A stretch of 64,000 nt of DNA from Streptomyces sp. YIM 121038 (GTDB lineage Bacteria > Actinomycetota > Actinomycetes > Streptomycetales > Streptomycetaceae): NCBI RefSeq assembly GCF_006088715.1, contig NZ_CP030771.1:6095501-6159500 (forward strand), written 5' to 3'. Below are positions 23,264-34,657 of this stretch, in pieces. Made by a program: the position numbers and the translations under genes. Each line of letters begins with the position of its first letter. Positions within the stretch are counted from its first letter, which is position 1. A model generated the notes under the pieces. It was not told the origin of the DNA and did not search any database. It worked only from the letters and a program-made list of their open reading frames with translations.

Positions 23264-25336
23264 TCATGTCTGGTTCAGCTCGAACCAGACCACCTTTCCC
23301 GTGCTCAGCCGCGTGGCGCCCCAGCGCCGCGCCAGCTTGTTGACCAGGTACAGGCCGCGGCCGCCCTCGTCCGTGGCGCGCGCCTGCCGCAGCCGGGGCA
23401 GCTGCGGCACGTCGTCGCCGACCTCGCAGCGCAGGACGTCCGTCCGCAGCAGCCGCAGCGTGATCGGGCGCGTGGCGTACCGCACGGCGTTCGTGACGAC
23501 CTCGCTGACGAGCAGCTCCACCGCGTCGTTCAGATCGGTCAGGCCCCAGCGCTCCAGGGCGCTGCGGGCGAGCCTGCGGGCACGCGACGGAGTGGCGTCC
23601 TCCGGTTCCAGGAACCAGTACGCCACGTCGCTGGGCGCGATCCCGTCGAAGCGGGCGGCGAGCAGCGCGATGTCGTCGTCGCGGTCGCCGGGCCCGAGCA
23701 TGTCGAGCACCTCGTCGCAGAGCGCCTCCAGGGGCGGCGGGTGGTCGGGCCCGGTCAGCTGGGCCGTGGCGGCGAGCCGCTCGCGCAGCTGCTCTATGCC
23801 GGTCCACACGTCGCGCAGGCGGGACTCCACGAGCCCGTCCGTGTACAGGAGCAGCGTGGCGCCCGCCGGGGCGTCCAGCTCGACGGCCTCGAAGTCCACG
23901 CCGCCGACGCCGATGGGCGCGCCCGGGGGCACGCGAAGCACCTCCGCACGCCCGCCCAGATGCAGCAGGACGGGCGGCGGGTGGCCCGCGTTGGCGATGG
24001 TGATGCGGTGCGAGACCGGGTCGTACACCGCGTACAGGCAGGTCGCCATGCGGTCCGAGCCGAGCCGCTGGGCCTGCTCGTCCAGGTGGTGCAGGACCTC
24101 CTGCGGCGGCAGGTCGAGCCCGGCGAGGGTCTGCGCGGTGGTGCGCAGCTGGCCCATGATCGCGGCGGACGTCATCGAGTGCCCCATGACGTCACCGACG
24201 ACGAGCGCCACGCGGCTGCCGGGCAGCGGGATCGCGTCGTACCAGTCGCCGCCCACGCGGGCGGTCTCGGCGGCCGGGAGGTAGCGCGAGGCGAGCCGCA
24301 CGCCGGTGGCGCGCGGCAGGGTCTCGGGCAGCATCGTGCGCTGCAACTCGTCCGCGATGTACGCCTCGCGGCCGTACAGGACCGCCTTGTCGATGCCCAG
24401 GGCGCTGTGCGTGGCCAGCTGGGCGGCCACCAGCAGGTCGTCGGCCTCGAAGGCGTGCCGGTCCGGGCGGCGCAGGAACACCGCGGCGCCGATGACCCGC
24501 CGCCGCCCCCGCAGCGGCGCCAGGATCGCCCGCTGCCCGCCCGGGGCCGAGCGGCCCTCGCCGAGCAGCTCCGGCAGCGCGCCGAGCGCGGCGGGGGAGT
24601 CCGCGAACACCGGCCGTACCCCGCGCAACACGTAGTCGAGCGCGCTTTCGCTGACGACCTCGCACAGCTCCGCCGCGGTCGCCAGGTCGGACTGGACCTG
24701 GAGCGCGGGCAGCGTGCCGCCGTCGGTGTCGTGGTTCTCCGGGATGCGGTCGGTGCGGCGCAGGCGCAGCAGCAGCGGCCCGACCGGGCGCTCGTCGCCC
24801 ACCGGCAGCGGGTCGCGCAGATAGACGAGGATCGCGTCCGAGAACGTCGGGACCGTGGCCCGGCACAGGCCCATCACGATCTCGTCGAGGTCGATGCCGC
24901 GGGCGATGCGCCGGGTCGCCGCGCCCACGAAGCGCAGCCGGTCGCCGTCGCGCCGCATCGCGGCCGGGCCCGGCGGGCGCGGCAGCCCCGTGCGGCGCTC
25001 GGTGCCCCCGGGCGGGCCGGGGACCGCGGCGGACGAGAGCTCGGTGGCCGGGCGGGTCTCGTCGACGCCGGTGTGCGGCTGGCCGGGAACGCCCTCGGGG
25101 GCCGGCCGGGGCCGGTGGCCGCCGGGGCCGAACGCGCCCGCGGTCGACGACTGGGCGTGCTCGCTGCCCGCGTCCTGCTCACCCGTACGTGCCTGCGCGG
25201 GCATGGCGTTCACCCCCGCGGAGCCACCCACCTCCGGCTCCGGGGTACGCAGCAGCGCCCCGCGGGGATCCGCGGGGGCGGTGGGCCGGGCAACTGGTGC
25301 CTTGCGGCCCTCGTAGGGGCTGAGGTGCTCCGTCAC
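23264..25336 (-). CDS. GAF-PP2C-HATPase phosphatase/kinase (SpoIIE type)
   Basis: A 690-residue cytoplasmic signalling protein. The N-terminus (1-125) is low complexity. A GAF-like sensor domain spans about 140-325 (ATRRIARGIDLDEIVMGLCR). The PP2C/SpoIIE phosphatase (about 340-560) has RVGGDWYDAIPLPGSRVALV, VGDVMGHSMTSA, ANAGHPPPVL, LYTDGLVESR and DDDIALLAARF. The C-terminal RsbW-like HATPase has LLVSEVVTNAVRYA and TDEGGRGLYLVN. Such proteins dephosphorylate anti-anti-sigma factors and can also phosphorylate them. No sigma factor or antagonist gene is next to it. A similar but larger paralogue lies at 54376-57438. Confidence 0.93.
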   Translation of the reverse strand: MTEHLSPYEGRKAPVARPTAPADPRGALLRTPEPEVGGSAGVNAMPAQARTGEQDAGSEHAQSSTAGAFGPGGHRPRPAPEGVPGQPHTGVDETRPATELSSAAVPGPPGGTERRTGLPRPPGPAAMRRDGDRLRFVGAATRRIARGIDLDEIVMGLCRATVPTFSDAILVYLRDPLPVGDERPVGPLLLRLRRTDRIPENHDTDGGTLPALQVQSDLATAAELCEVVSESALDYVLRGVRPVFADSPAALGALPELLGEGRSAPGGQRAILAPLRGRRRVIGAAVFLRRPDRHAFEADDLLVAAQLATHSALGIDKAVLYGREAYIADELQRTMLPETLPRATGVRLASRYLPAAETARVGGDWYDAIPLPGSRVALVVGDVMGHSMTSAAIMGQLRTTAQTLAGLDLPPQEVLHHLDEQAQRLGSDRMATCLYAVYDPVSHRITIANAGHPPPVLLHLGGRAEVLRVPPGAPIGVGGVDFEAVELDAPAGATLLLYTDGLVESRLRDVWTGIEQLRERLAATAQLTGPDHPPPLEALCDEVLDMLGPGDRDDDIALLAARFDGIAPSDVAYWFLEPEDATPSRARRLARSALERWGLTDLNDAVELLVSEVVTNAVRYATRPITLRLLRTDVLRCEVGDDVPQLPRLRQARATDEGGRGLYLVNKLARRWGATRLSTGKVVWFELNQT

Positions 25337-25392
25337 GCGTTTTGAATCCGTCCGTCCGGGGCTGCGCGCCGCGCGCGCCGTCCAAGCGTTGC

Positions 25393-26070
25393 TCAGCCGC
25401 GCCGGCAGTGCAGGAATAACTGGTGCTCGGGTGGTGCGTCGGTGCTCGCCGGGGCGTACGCGTACGACTCCTCGTGGGCGATGTCGAAACCGGCGTCCCG
25501 CACGACCTGCCGCAGTTCGTCCCGCAGGTAACCGGATACCCGGATCACGTGCCCCAGGAACGGAATCGCCGCGTCGTCCAGGTCGGCCTCGACCATGGAC
25601 AGCGCGAGCAGGCCACCGGGCCTGAGCAAGGACCGCAGCAGCCGAAGAGCAGACGGTATCTCCTCCCGGGGCAGCATCAACAGCGCGAAGAAACAGGCAA
25701 TCCCGTCGAACTGCCCCACAGCGCCCGGTCCTTCGCCGTCGATCCGCAGGTCGGCGAGGTCCAGACGGCGGAACTCGGCCGCGGGCGGGGGGACATTCCG
25801 GCGCGCGAGGTCCAGCATTCCGGCTGACAGGTCGACACCGAGCACGGTGTGCCCCGCGTCGGTGAGCTGACGGGCCGTGGGCAGCCCGGTGCCGCAGCCC
25901 ACGTCCAAGACCCTGGACCCGGGAGGAAGTTCACCGGCCAGTCTCTTTCCGGCCGCGAGCTGCCCCTCCTTGTGCGGGAACGCGACGTCGTACGCCACGC
26001 CGATGGCGTCGAACGCCGCGGCCTGGCCCGTGCGGTCGCGGCCGCCACGCGCTCCGTATTCCTCGCTCAC
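25393..26070 (-). CDS. class I SAM-dependent methyltransferase
   Basis: A 225-residue methyltransferase. Motif I SRVLDVGCGTGLPTARQL lies near residues 52-69, followed by VLGVDLSAGMLDLARRN (Asp that binds the adenosyl ribose), FDGIACFFALLML and LLRPGGLLALSMVEAD. The insertion before motif I (AIGVAYDVAFPHKEGQLAAG) is typical of a Streptomyces subfamily acting on small molecules or antibiotics; the substrate is unknown. Start ATG 26070. It is on the same strand as the PP2C gene, 56 bases away. Confidence 0.9.
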   Translation of the reverse strand: MSEEYGARGGRDRTGQAAAFDAIGVAYDVAFPHKEGQLAAGKRLAGELPPGSRVLDVGCGTGLPTARQLTDAGHTVLGVDLSAGMLDLARRNVPPPAAEFRRLDLADLRIDGEGPGAVGQFDGIACFFALLMLPREEIPSALRLLRSLLRPGGLLALSMVEADLDDAAIPFLGHVIRVSGYLRDELRQVVRDAGFDIAHEESYAYAPASTDAPPEHQLFLHCRRG

Positions 26071-26186
26071 GTTCAGCCGCTCCTCGATGACATCCTGTCA
26101 GGCCGCGCGGGGGCACCAAGAGTTGCTGCTGTGCGCCCTTGCGGAGGACGATCCTACGTTTGAACCACGGGGGCGCATCAAGGGTC

Positions 26187-26873
26187 TCATGACGAGACAT
26201 GCGCGGGCGTACGGTCCCAGTCACCCGGCAGGGCGGGAACGCGCCAGCCCGCGTCCGGCCGCCACCGCTCCCAGCCGTCCGCGAAGGGCGTGCCCCACGC
26301 CTCGATCGCCGCCACGGCCTCGCGGCCCGCCCGGCGGACGGCCGCCGCCCGCCCGTCGTCCATCAGCCCGGCGCGCCGGGCCTGCTCGAACTCGTCCTCG
26401 TCGTGCCAGCGCCAGGTGCCGTCCGGGAGCACGGAGAGGTCGAGGAAGTGGTCCTCGGAGTCCACGCCGCCGGACCAGCGGGTGCGGGGCTCCTCCAGGT
26501 TCACGTACCAGTTCTTGAACCGCCAGCCCGGCTCCCAGAACAGCCACACCGACCAGGGCTCGTCCGGCCGGGCCAGCTTCAGGACGCCGGTGCCGAACCA
26601 GTGGCCGCGGCGGGTCGTGCGCGGCTTGGTGTACCGGGTGGCCAGGGGCTCCTCGTGCACGGCCGTGCCGTCGGCGAGCACCGGGCGCACGCACTCCGTG
26701 CCCGGCGCCAGCCAGACGGCCAGCAGGTCCGCGCGGTCCTCCACGACGGTGACGGGCCGGCAGATGTGGATCCCGTCACCGCCGTTGGCGCGGTAGCGCC
26801 ACAGGATGGGTGTCCCCGGCGCCCAGCCCTTGGCGCTCGCCGGTGCCGTGCTTCCGTCGCGGTCGTCTGTCAT
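26187..26873 (-). CDS. DUF402 domain protein
   Basis: A 228-residue protein of the DUF402 (FomD-like barrel) family. The domain is seen in PILWRYRANGGDGIHICRPV, WSVWLFWEPGWRFKNWYVNL and SEDHFLDLSVLPDGTWRWHD, with the conserved acidic residues that bind a divalent metal in characterised members, some of which are nucleotide phosphohydrolases. The C-terminal helical part ends in a Trp-rich tail. It lies just upstream of fumC on the same strand, a position I recall for the Streptomyces homologue. Confidence 0.88.
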   Translation of the reverse strand: MTDDRDGSTAPASAKGWAPGTPILWRYRANGGDGIHICRPVTVVEDRADLLAVWLAPGTECVRPVLADGTAVHEEPLATRYTKPRTTRRGHWFGTGVLKLARPDEPWSVWLFWEPGWRFKNWYVNLEEPRTRWSGGVDSEDHFLDLSVLPDGTWRWHDEDEFEQARRAGLMDDGRAAAVRRAGREAVAAIEAWGTPFADGWERWRPDAGWRVPALPGDWDRTPAHVSS

Positions 26874-26917
26874 GAACAGATACTAGGACCCGCCGCCCGG
26901 ACCCTGCCGGGGGCTCC

Positions 26918-28330
26918 CTACGGGTGGGTCATGCGCAGGACGTCCAGGGCCTCGTCCAGCTGCTCCAGGGTGAGGTCGCCGCGGTCGACGTACCCGGAGT
27001 CGAGGACGACCTCGCGGATGGTCCGCCGCTCGGCCAGCGCCCGCTTGGCCACCTTCGCCGCCTCTTCGTACCCGATGTACTTGTTCAGCGGAGTGACCAC
27101 GGACGGCGAGGACTCGGCGTACTCCCGCGCCCGCTCCCGGTGCGCGACCACCCCGTCGACCGTCCGGTCGGCGAGCAGCCGCGACGCGTTGGCGAGCAGC
27201 CGCACCGACTCCAGGACGTTCTTCGCGATGACCGGCAGCATCACGTTCAGCTCGAAGTTGCCCGCGGCCCCGGCGGTGGCCACGGTCACGTCGTTCCCCG
27301 TCACCTGCGCGGCCACCATCAGGACGGCCTCGGGGATCACGGGGTTGACCTTGCCGGGCATGATCGAGGAGCCGGGCTGGAGGTCGGGCAGGCTGATCTC
27401 GGCGAGCCCGGTGCGCGGCCCGGACGCCATCCACCGCAGGTCGTTCGAGATCTTGGTGAGGCCGACGGCGATGGTGCGCAGCTGCCCGCTGGTCTCGACG
27501 ACGCCGTCGCGCGCGCCCTGCGCCTCGAAGTGGTCGCGGGCCTCGGTGAGCGGCAGCCCCGTGGACCGTGCGACCTCGGCGATGACGGCCGCGGAGAAGC
27601 CGGGCGGGGTGTTGATGCCGGTGCCCACGGCGGTGCCGCCGAGCGGCAGTTCGGCCAGGCGCGGCAGGGAGGACCGCAGCCGCTCGACGCCGTAGCGCAC
27701 CTGCGCCGCGTAGCCGCCGAATTCCTGCCCAAGAGTGACGGGCGTGGCGTCCATCAGATGCGTACGCCCGGACTTGACGACGTCGGCGAACTCCGCGGCC
27801 TTGCGCTCCAGGGCGGCGGCCAGGTGCTCCAGGGCCGGGATCAGCTCGCCGGTGACGGCGGCCGTGGCGGCGATGTGGATCGAGGAGGGGAAGACGTCGT
27901 TGGACGACTGCGAGGCGTTGACGTGGTCGTTGGGGTGCACGTCGCGGCCGAGCCGCTCGGTGGCGAGCGTGGCGAGGACCTCGTTCGTGTTCATGTTGGA
28001 CGAGGTGCCGGAGCCGGTCTGGAAGACGTCGACGGGGAAGTGGTCGTCCCAGCGGCCCTCGGCGACCTCGCGGGCCGCGTCCGCGATGGCGTCGGCCACG
28101 TCCTCGTCGAGCACCCCGAGGCGCGCGTTGACCTTCGCCGCCGCCGCCTTGATCTCGGCGAGCGCGGCGATGTGCGCCCGCTCGATGCGCTGTCCGGAGA
28201 TCGGGAAGTTCTCCACGGCGCGCTGGGTCTGGGCGCGCCACTTGGCGCCCGCGGGGACCCGTACCTCGCCCATGGAGTCGTGCTCGATCCGGTACTCGCC
28301 GCTGCCGTTGCTGTCCGCGCCGCCGCTCAT
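26918..28330 (-). CDS. fumC: class II fumarate hydratase
   Basis: A 470-residue iron-independent fumarase that interconverts fumarate and malate in the TCA cycle. The superfamily signature [12 protein letters not shown] is at about residues 320-331. [16 protein letters not shown] and [18 protein letters not shown] are the other active-site segments. The family tail ([20 protein letters not shown]) is intact. Start is ATG 28330. A class I fumarase lies only 1.9 kb away. The first 20 residues are a short extension ahead of the usual N-terminus. Confidence 0.95.
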   Translation of the reverse strand: MSGGADSNGSGEYRIEHDSMGEVRVPAGAKWRAQTQRAVENFPISGQRIERAHIAALAEIKAAAAKVNARLGVLDEDVADAIADAAREVAEGRWDDHFPVDVFQTGSGTSSNMNTNEVLATLATERLGRDVHPNDHVNASQSSNDVFPSSIHIAATAAVTGELIPALEHLAAALERKAAEFADVVKSGRTHLMDATPVTLGQEFGGYAAQVRYGVERLRSSLPRLAELPLGGTAVGTGINTPPGFSAAVIAEVARSTGLPLTEARDHFEAQGARDGVVETSGQLRTIAVGLTKISNDLRWMASGPRTGLAEISLPDLQPGSSIMPGKVNPVIPEAVLMVAAQVTGNDVTVATAGAAGNFELNVMLPVIAKNVLESVRLLANASRLLADRTVDGVVAHRERAREYAESSPSVVTPLNKYIGYEEAAKVAKRALAERRTIREVVLDSGYVDRGDLTLEQLDEALDVLRMTHP

Positions 28331-28482
28331 GGTCCGACTGTCCTTCCGTTCCGTATCGCCCGCAACTGCCGCGAAAGCCGGGCAACTGCCTCGGAAAGTT
28401 GAGCTCTTGTCTTGTTCGGAGTATTCCCAAGACTCCTACCCACCAGTAAAAACCCTGGGTAACACCAAACCGGGGAGGCGCA

Positions 28483-30045
28483 ATGAAGCGCACGACACGC
28501 GTCGGACACGGCGGCGCGGGCCGCCTGCGAGCCACGGTCACCGCCGCCACGGCCCTGGCGGCCCTGCTCGGCGGCGCCCTGGCGGCCGCACCCGCCCACG
28601 CCGCGCCCGCGGGACCGGAGGGCCCGGCGAGAACGGCCGTGCCGCTGCCCGCGGACCTGGAGAAGATCCGCGCGGCCGAGGCCACCAAGCTCTACGGAGA
28701 CGCGGCCGAGCGCCCGCTCGCCGAGCGCAGGACCGGCCTGATCTCGCTCGGGGACAGCGAGATCAGCGGCGAGGGCATCGGCCGCTACGAGCCGGGCACG
28801 GACGGCCCGGACAACTGGTGCCACCGCTCGCCGGACGCCGCCGTGCACCGCACGGGCATCCCCGTCGACGTCACGTACAACGTCGCCTGCTCGGGGGCGA
28901 CGACCGCGAACGTCCGCATCGGCGGGCAGCAGCAGTACGCCGACGAGCTGGTGCAGAGCGACAACCTCGCCATCAAGGCCCGCAACACCAGGATCAAGGC
29001 GATCATGCTGGTCATCGGCGCGAACGACGACCTCCAGTTCGCGCCCGTCATGACCGACTGCGTGACCCGCTACCTCACGCTCCAGGGCCCGTGCGCGCCC
29101 AAGTACGCGGGCGGCTGGCAGGCCCGTGTCGACGCACTCGTGCCCAAGGTCGAGCAGACGGTCCGCGACCTGCGCACCGTCATGAGCCAGGCCGGGTACT
29201 CCGGCACCGACTACAAGCTGGTCGTCATGGGCTATCCGAGCCCGATCGGCCCCGACTTCCGCGACAACCCGAACTTCCCCGGCAAGCTGGCCTGCGGCGG
29301 CCTCGGCTACGACTCCGACACCCAGTGGGGCCGCAACGAGGCCGTGCCCGCCTTCGAGCGCGGCATGCGGCAGGCCGCGCGGAGCGCCGGGGCCACCTAC
29401 CTCGACAACTCCCGCCTCTTCCACGGCCACGAGGTCTGCACGGAGGACACCTGGGCGCGGGGCCTGTACGTCGAGCTGTCCAACCCCTTCCCGCCGGACT
29501 CCAACTCGGTGCGCCAGTCCTTCCACCCCAACGCCCGGGGCCACGCCGCCTTCGCGTCCTGCCTGACCCAGCTGTACGACTCCGGCTGGGACGAGGGCGG
29601 CTGCGCCGACCCGGCGAGCACCGGCGGCGCCAAGCTCCACAAGGGCGGCTGGGACGACGCGTTCACGCCCCTGAAGAACGAGGCCACCGGCACCTGCCTC
29701 GACGCCGACGCCTCCAACAGCCGCAACGGCACCAAGGTCCAGGGCTGGGACTGCACCGGCAACCGGAACCAGACCTGGTGGTACGACACCGGACAGCAGG
29801 CCCTGCGCACCGGCCTGACGCACGACCGCTGCGTGGACGTGCCGGAGGGCGCCTACAAGGAGGGCACCGCCGTCACCCTCTGGAACTGCCACGGCGGCGA
29901 CAACCAGAAGTTCGTCCGCCAGTCGGACACCCTGCGCCCCGCCGCGGCGACCGGACTCTGCCTGACCCTCGCGGGCCCCAAGGAGCCCCTGAGGCTCCAG
30001 AAGTGCGTGGGGGCTGCGGGGGCTGCGAGCCAGCGGTTCGCGTAG
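28483..30045 (+). CDS. secreted SGNH hydrolase with ricin-type lectin domain
   Basis: A 520-residue exported protein. Residues 1-41 are a signal peptide ending AHAAPAG. The SGNH/GDSL hydrolase domain has block I LISLGDSEISGEG (Ser92), VIGANDDL (block III) and SFHPNARGHAAF with His348. The Asp usually three residues before this His is absent, as in the Ser-His dyad esterase of S. scabies. From about 385 a ricin B-lectin domain follows, with QTWWYD and DNQKFVRQS as QxW-like repeats. It probably deacylates a polysaccharide or lipid outside the cell. ATG 28483 has ggggaggcg just upstream. Confidence 0.92.
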   Translation: MKRTTRVGHGGAGRLRATVTAATALAALLGGALAAAPAHAAPAGPEGPARTAVPLPADLEKIRAAEATKLYGDAAERPLAERRTGLISLGDSEISGEGIGRYEPGTDGPDNWCHRSPDAAVHRTGIPVDVTYNVACSGATTANVRIGGQQQYADELVQSDNLAIKARNTRIKAIMLVIGANDDLQFAPVMTDCVTRYLTLQGPCAPKYAGGWQARVDALVPKVEQTVRDLRTVMSQAGYSGTDYKLVVMGYPSPIGPDFRDNPNFPGKLACGGLGYDSDTQWGRNEAVPAFERGMRQAARSAGATYLDNSRLFHGHEVCTEDTWARGLYVELSNPFPPDSNSVRQSFHPNARGHAAFASCLTQLYDSGWDEGGCADPASTGGAKLHKGGWDDAFTPLKNEATGTCLDADASNSRNGTKVQGWDCTGNRNQTWWYDTGQQALRTGLTHDRCVDVPEGAYKEGTAVTLWNCHGGDNQKFVRQSDTLRPAAATGLCLTLAGPKEPLRLQKCVGAAGAASQRFA

Positions 30046-30063
30046 CGGCTGCGGCTTCGCCGT

Positions 30064-30100
30064 GGCTGGTCGCGCCGTTCCCCGCGCCCCTTCGGGGCGC
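30064..30100 (-). repeat. 37-nt dispersed element, copy C
   Basis: Reverse-complement copy of the element at 12685 with one mismatch (cgccgtt instead of cgcagtt). It lies between the convergent SGNH hydrolase and class I fumarase genes. Confidence 0.9.
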
Positions 30101-30117
30101 TTCCCCGGGCGGGGTTG

Positions 30118-30134
30118 AAGGGGCGGAGCCCCTT
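30118..30134. terminator. short hairpin
   Basis: Inverted repeat aaggggc-gga-gcccctt with a T-run on the plus strand, 18 bases after the dispersed element. Together they probably end both convergent transcripts. Confidence 0.55.
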
Positions 30135-30191
30135 TGGCGGGACGGGCAGGGGCGGCGGGGGCGGAATCCTCCTCCCCGCCGCCCGCACGCG

Positions 30192-31856
<1,665 letters not shown>

Positions 31857-32031
31857 GACGCCCAATTCCTCACTTGGCAGACAGCGCGGCGCTCGCCTCC
31901 ATTGGCGGCACCCGCCCAGCGTAGAACGGGTGGGGAGCGGGGCGCTGGTGAGGTAAGGCTCACTTGGGCGCGGGCCCCGCGCGGGGCGGGAACGCGCGGA
32001 CAAGGGGTAGTCGCGATCTATCGCGTCTGGG

Positions 32032-32037
32032 TAGTCT
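32032..32037 (+). promoter_or_regulatory. -10 box of a probably leaderless gene
   Basis: TAGTCT lies six bases before the GTG start at 32044, so transcription should begin at the start codon. There is no ribosome binding site in front of this GTG. The -35 region is not clear. Confidence 0.5.
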
Positions 32038-32043
32038 GGTGCC

Positions 32044-32718
32044 GTGGACCTAGAGAAGCGCTCCCCGACACCTCCGGCCGAGGCACCGCCACGCACGGCG
32101 ACGCCGCACCTCAGGGCCTCGGACGCCGATCGGGAGCGGGCCGCCGAGGTCCTCGCGGACGCGCTCGCCACGGGCCGCATCGACCCGCAGGAGCACAGCG
32201 AGCGGCTCGACCGCGTCTATGCGGCGAAGACCCTCGCCGAGATCGAGCCCCAGCTGGCGGACCTGCCCGACCCCGGCACCTCGCTCACGGAGGCCCCCGC
32301 GCGCCCTTCGCCCGGCGCGATCCCCGAGAGCGCCGACGACACGCTGTACGGGATCTTCAGCGACGTGGTCCGCAGGGGCCGCTGGAGCCCCGGCCGCCGC
32401 ACGCACGCGTACGCCGTCTTCGGCGACGTGGTCGTCGACCTCAGCGAGGCGGTGTTCCAGCACCGGCAGATCGTCGTCAAGGGCTTCGCCCTCTTCGGGA
32501 ACGTCAAGGTCCGCGTCCCGGAGAACGTGTCGCTGCGCGGCCGCGGCACCGCCGTCTTCGGCACCTTCGAAGTGGACACCCTCGCCTCCGCGGAGCGTGA
32601 CGCTCCGGTGGTCTTCGTGGAGGGCCTCGCGGTCTTCGGCGACCTCACGGCCCGGCCCCGGCACGGCAAGCTCATCCGCGACCTGCGCGGCTTGCTGCGC
32701 AAGCGGCTGCAGGGCTGA
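32044..32718 (+). CDS. DUF1707 and LiaF-like C-terminal domain protein
   Basis: A 224-residue protein. The DUF1707 (SHOCT-like) domain occupies about residues 20-75: [40 protein letters not shown] beta-rich repeat region like the C-terminal part of LiaF/DUF2154 follows ([45 protein letters not shown]), in which VFG motifs recur. Such proteins are linked to cell-envelope stress, but the role in Streptomyces is unknown. GTG 32044 appears leaderless. It precedes wblI on the same strand. Confidence 0.88.
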   Translation: MDLEKRSPTPPAEAPPRTATPHLRASDADRERAAEVLADALATGRIDPQEHSERLDRVYAAKTLAEIEPQLADLPDPGTSLTEAPARPSPGAIPESADDTLYGIFSDVVRRGRWSPGRRTHAYAVFGDVVVDLSEAVFQHRQIVVKGFALFGNVKVRVPENVSLRGRGTAVFGTFEVDTLASAERDAPVVFVEGLAVFGDLTARPRHGKLIRDLRGLLRKRLQG

Positions 32719-32899
32719 GCGCGCCGCCGCGCGCCCCGCGCGTCCGGCGGCGCCACGGCGACGACACGTTTCGGCCAGCCGAACCCGGTATCAGGAACCG
32801 GAACTTCCGTGCACCGGGACACAGTGCATAGGCCCGCACACAGCGGGTAGAGCTTCGGGCATCGTCTCTCGCTCGCGAAGCCGTCGTCAGGAGTAGACC

Positions 32900-33316
32900 G
32901 TGCTGCAACCGACGCATCAGTCCCTGCAGGTCGCCGCCCCGACCGATGGGGCCTCCCCTGCACGAGCGCAGCCGAGTGCGTGGGGAAAGGTGCCAGTGCG
33001 GGAGCGGGACCAGGACAACCCATGGCACTCCGACGCCGTCTGCCGCCGCGACGAGGCCGGTCTCTTCTTCGCCCCGTCCAAGGAGCCCACCGCCGCGCGC
33101 CTCTCCCGCGAGGAGGCCGCGAAGCGGGTCTGCGCGCGCTGTCCGGTGATGGTGGAGTGCCGCGAGCACGCCCTGCTGCAACCGGAGCCGTACGGCGTGT
33201 GGGGCGGCCTGACCGCCGCCGAGCGCCGCGTGGTCCTCGCCCGGCGCCGCCGGCGCGACCTGGAGCTCAAGAAGGCGGCCCGCGCGGCCACAGGACCGGT
33301 CGCGGCCGCGGGCTAG
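32900..33316 (+). CDS. wblI: WhiB-like regulator (Wbl)
   Basis: A 138-residue Wbl protein. Four cysteines for a 4Fe-4S cluster are C48, C78, C81 and C87 (AVCRRDEAG, KRVCARCPVMVECREH). The GVWGG turn is at 99-103 and is followed by a basic DNA-contact tail (RRVVLARRRRRD). Wbl proteins bind the principal sigma factor and respond to redox or nitric oxide. GTG 32900 follows the ribosome binding site caggag. The position between DUF1707 and glpX matches my memory of wblI in S. coelicolor. The N-terminal 40 residues are longer than in WhiB itself. Confidence 0.92.
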   Translation: MLQPTHQSLQVAAPTDGASPARAQPSAWGKVPVRERDQDNPWHSDAVCRRDEAGLFFAPSKEPTAARLSREEAAKRVCARCPVMVECREHALLQPEPYGVWGGLTAAERRVVLARRRRRDLELKKAARAATGPVAAAG

Positions 33317-33355
33317 CACCCGCACCCCCGGCCACGGCCGGGACCCGGGGCGCCA

Positions 33356-33403
33356 CGTACGGCAACGGGCGCGTACGGCAACGGGCGCGTACGACAACGG
33401 GGG
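33356..33403. repeat. 16-bp tandem repeat, three units
   Basis: Three units of cgtacggcaacgggcg begin at 33356, 33372 and 33388; the last is diverged and runs into the terminator. Located between convergent wblI and glpX. Confidence 0.85.
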
Positions 33404-33428
33404 CGCTCCCCGCACGGAGCGCCCCCGT
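33397..33428. terminator. bidirectional terminator
   Basis: Perfect 13-bp inverted repeat (acgggggcgctcc and complement) with loop ccgcac, between convergent wblI and glpX. Confidence 0.85.
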
Positions 33429-33462
33429 CGTCTGCGCGCGGTCCGCCGCGCGCCCGGTGCCG

Positions 33463-34497
33463 TTACTTCGCCCGCTCGAAGTCGATCGCGCTGTAGGCGC
33501 GCAGCTTCGCCAGGCGGTGATCGGAGTCGATCTTCCGGATCGTGCCGGACTTGGAGCGCATGACCAGGGACTGGGTCGAGGCCATCTCGGCGCCGTAGCG
33601 CACGCCGCGGAGCAGCTCGCCGTCGGTGATGCCGGTCGCGACGAAGAACACGTTCTCGCCGCTGACCAGGTCGTTCGTGGTGAGCGTGCGGTCCAGGTCG
33701 TGGCCCGCGTCGAGCGCGCGCTGCTTCTCCTCGTCGTCCTTGGGCCACAGCTTGCCCTGGATGACACCGCCCAGGCACTTGATGGCGCAGGCGCTGATGA
33801 TGCCCTCCGGGGTGCCGCCGACGCCCATGAGCAGGTCGACGCCGGTGCCCTCGCGCACGGCCATGACCGAACCGGCCACGTCGCCGTCCGAGATGAACTT
33901 GATGCGCGCGCCGGTCTCCCGGATCTCCTTGACGATGCCCTCGTGCCGGGGCCGGTCCAGGATGACGACCGTGACGTCCTCGGGGGAGGACTTCTTGGCC
34001 TTGGCGACGCGGCGGATGTTCACCGACACCGGGGCGTTGATGTCCACGTAGTCGGCGGCCTCGGGGCCCGTGACCAGCTTGTCCATGTAGAAGACGGCGG
34101 ACGGGTCGAACATGGTGCCGCGGTCGGCGGCGGCCAGCACGGCGATCGCGTTCGGCATGCCCTTGGCGGTGAGCGTGGTGCCGTCGATCGGGTCGACGGC
34201 GATGTCGACCTCGGCGCCGGTGCCGTCGCCGATGCGCTCGCCGTTGAAGAGCATCGGCGCCTCGTCCTTCTCGCCCTCGCCGATGACGACGACGCCGTTC
34301 ATCGAGACGGTGTGGACGAGGGTCCGCATGGCCCGCACGGCCGCGCCGTCCGCGCCGTTCTTGTCGCCGCGGCCGACCCAGCGGCCCGCGGCCATGGCGG
34401 CGGCCTCGGTGACCCGGACCAGCTCCAGGGCGAGGTTGCGGTCGGGGGCCTCCGGAGAGACCTCCAATTCGGAGGGCAAATGGTGATGCTCGGTCAT
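33463..34497 (-). CDS. glpX: class II fructose-1,6-bisphosphatase
   Basis: A 344-residue GlpX-type phosphatase that makes fructose 6-phosphate in gluconeogenesis. Metal and substrate motifs are [45 protein letters not shown] and [21 protein letters not shown] 34497 is chosen with aaaggtg at 34506-34512; an upstream extension to 34716 is open but non-coding in character. It is divergent to the DUF4245 gene and convergent with wblI, the arrangement I recall from other Streptomyces. Confidence 0.95.
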   Translation of the reverse strand: MTEHHHLPSELEVSPEAPDRNLALELVRVTEAAAMAAGRWVGRGDKNGADGAAVRAMRTLVHTVSMNGVVVIGEGEKDEAPMLFNGERIGDGTGAEVDIAVDPIDGTTLTAKGMPNAIAVLAAADRGTMFDPSAVFYMDKLVTGPEAADYVDINAPVSVNIRRVAKAKKSSPEDVTVVILDRPRHEGIVKEIRETGARIKFISDGDVAGSVMAVREGTGVDLLMGVGGTPEGIISACAIKCLGGVIQGKLWPKDDEEKQRALDAGHDLDRTLTTNDLVSGENVFFVATGITDGELLRGVRYGAEMASTQSLVMRSKSGTIRKIDSDHRLAKLRAYSAIDFERAK

Positions 34498-34657
34498 CGA
34501 GGCGCACCTTTCTGATACGACGACGGCCGGATGAGGGTGATGCCTCGACTCTATCCGCAGGTCGACAAAGTGAGCAGGGGGCCCCACGCATGAGCGGACC
34601 GGCGGCAAGGGAGGGGGCGTGCGAGAGGCCCGCAGGGGACCTGCGACGATGGGGGGC

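Noticed and set aside
21122..25345. A 1407-codon open frame on the plus strand
   Set aside because: Antisense to catalase and the PP2C protein; repetitive Arg/Gly/Ala composition, no motifs.
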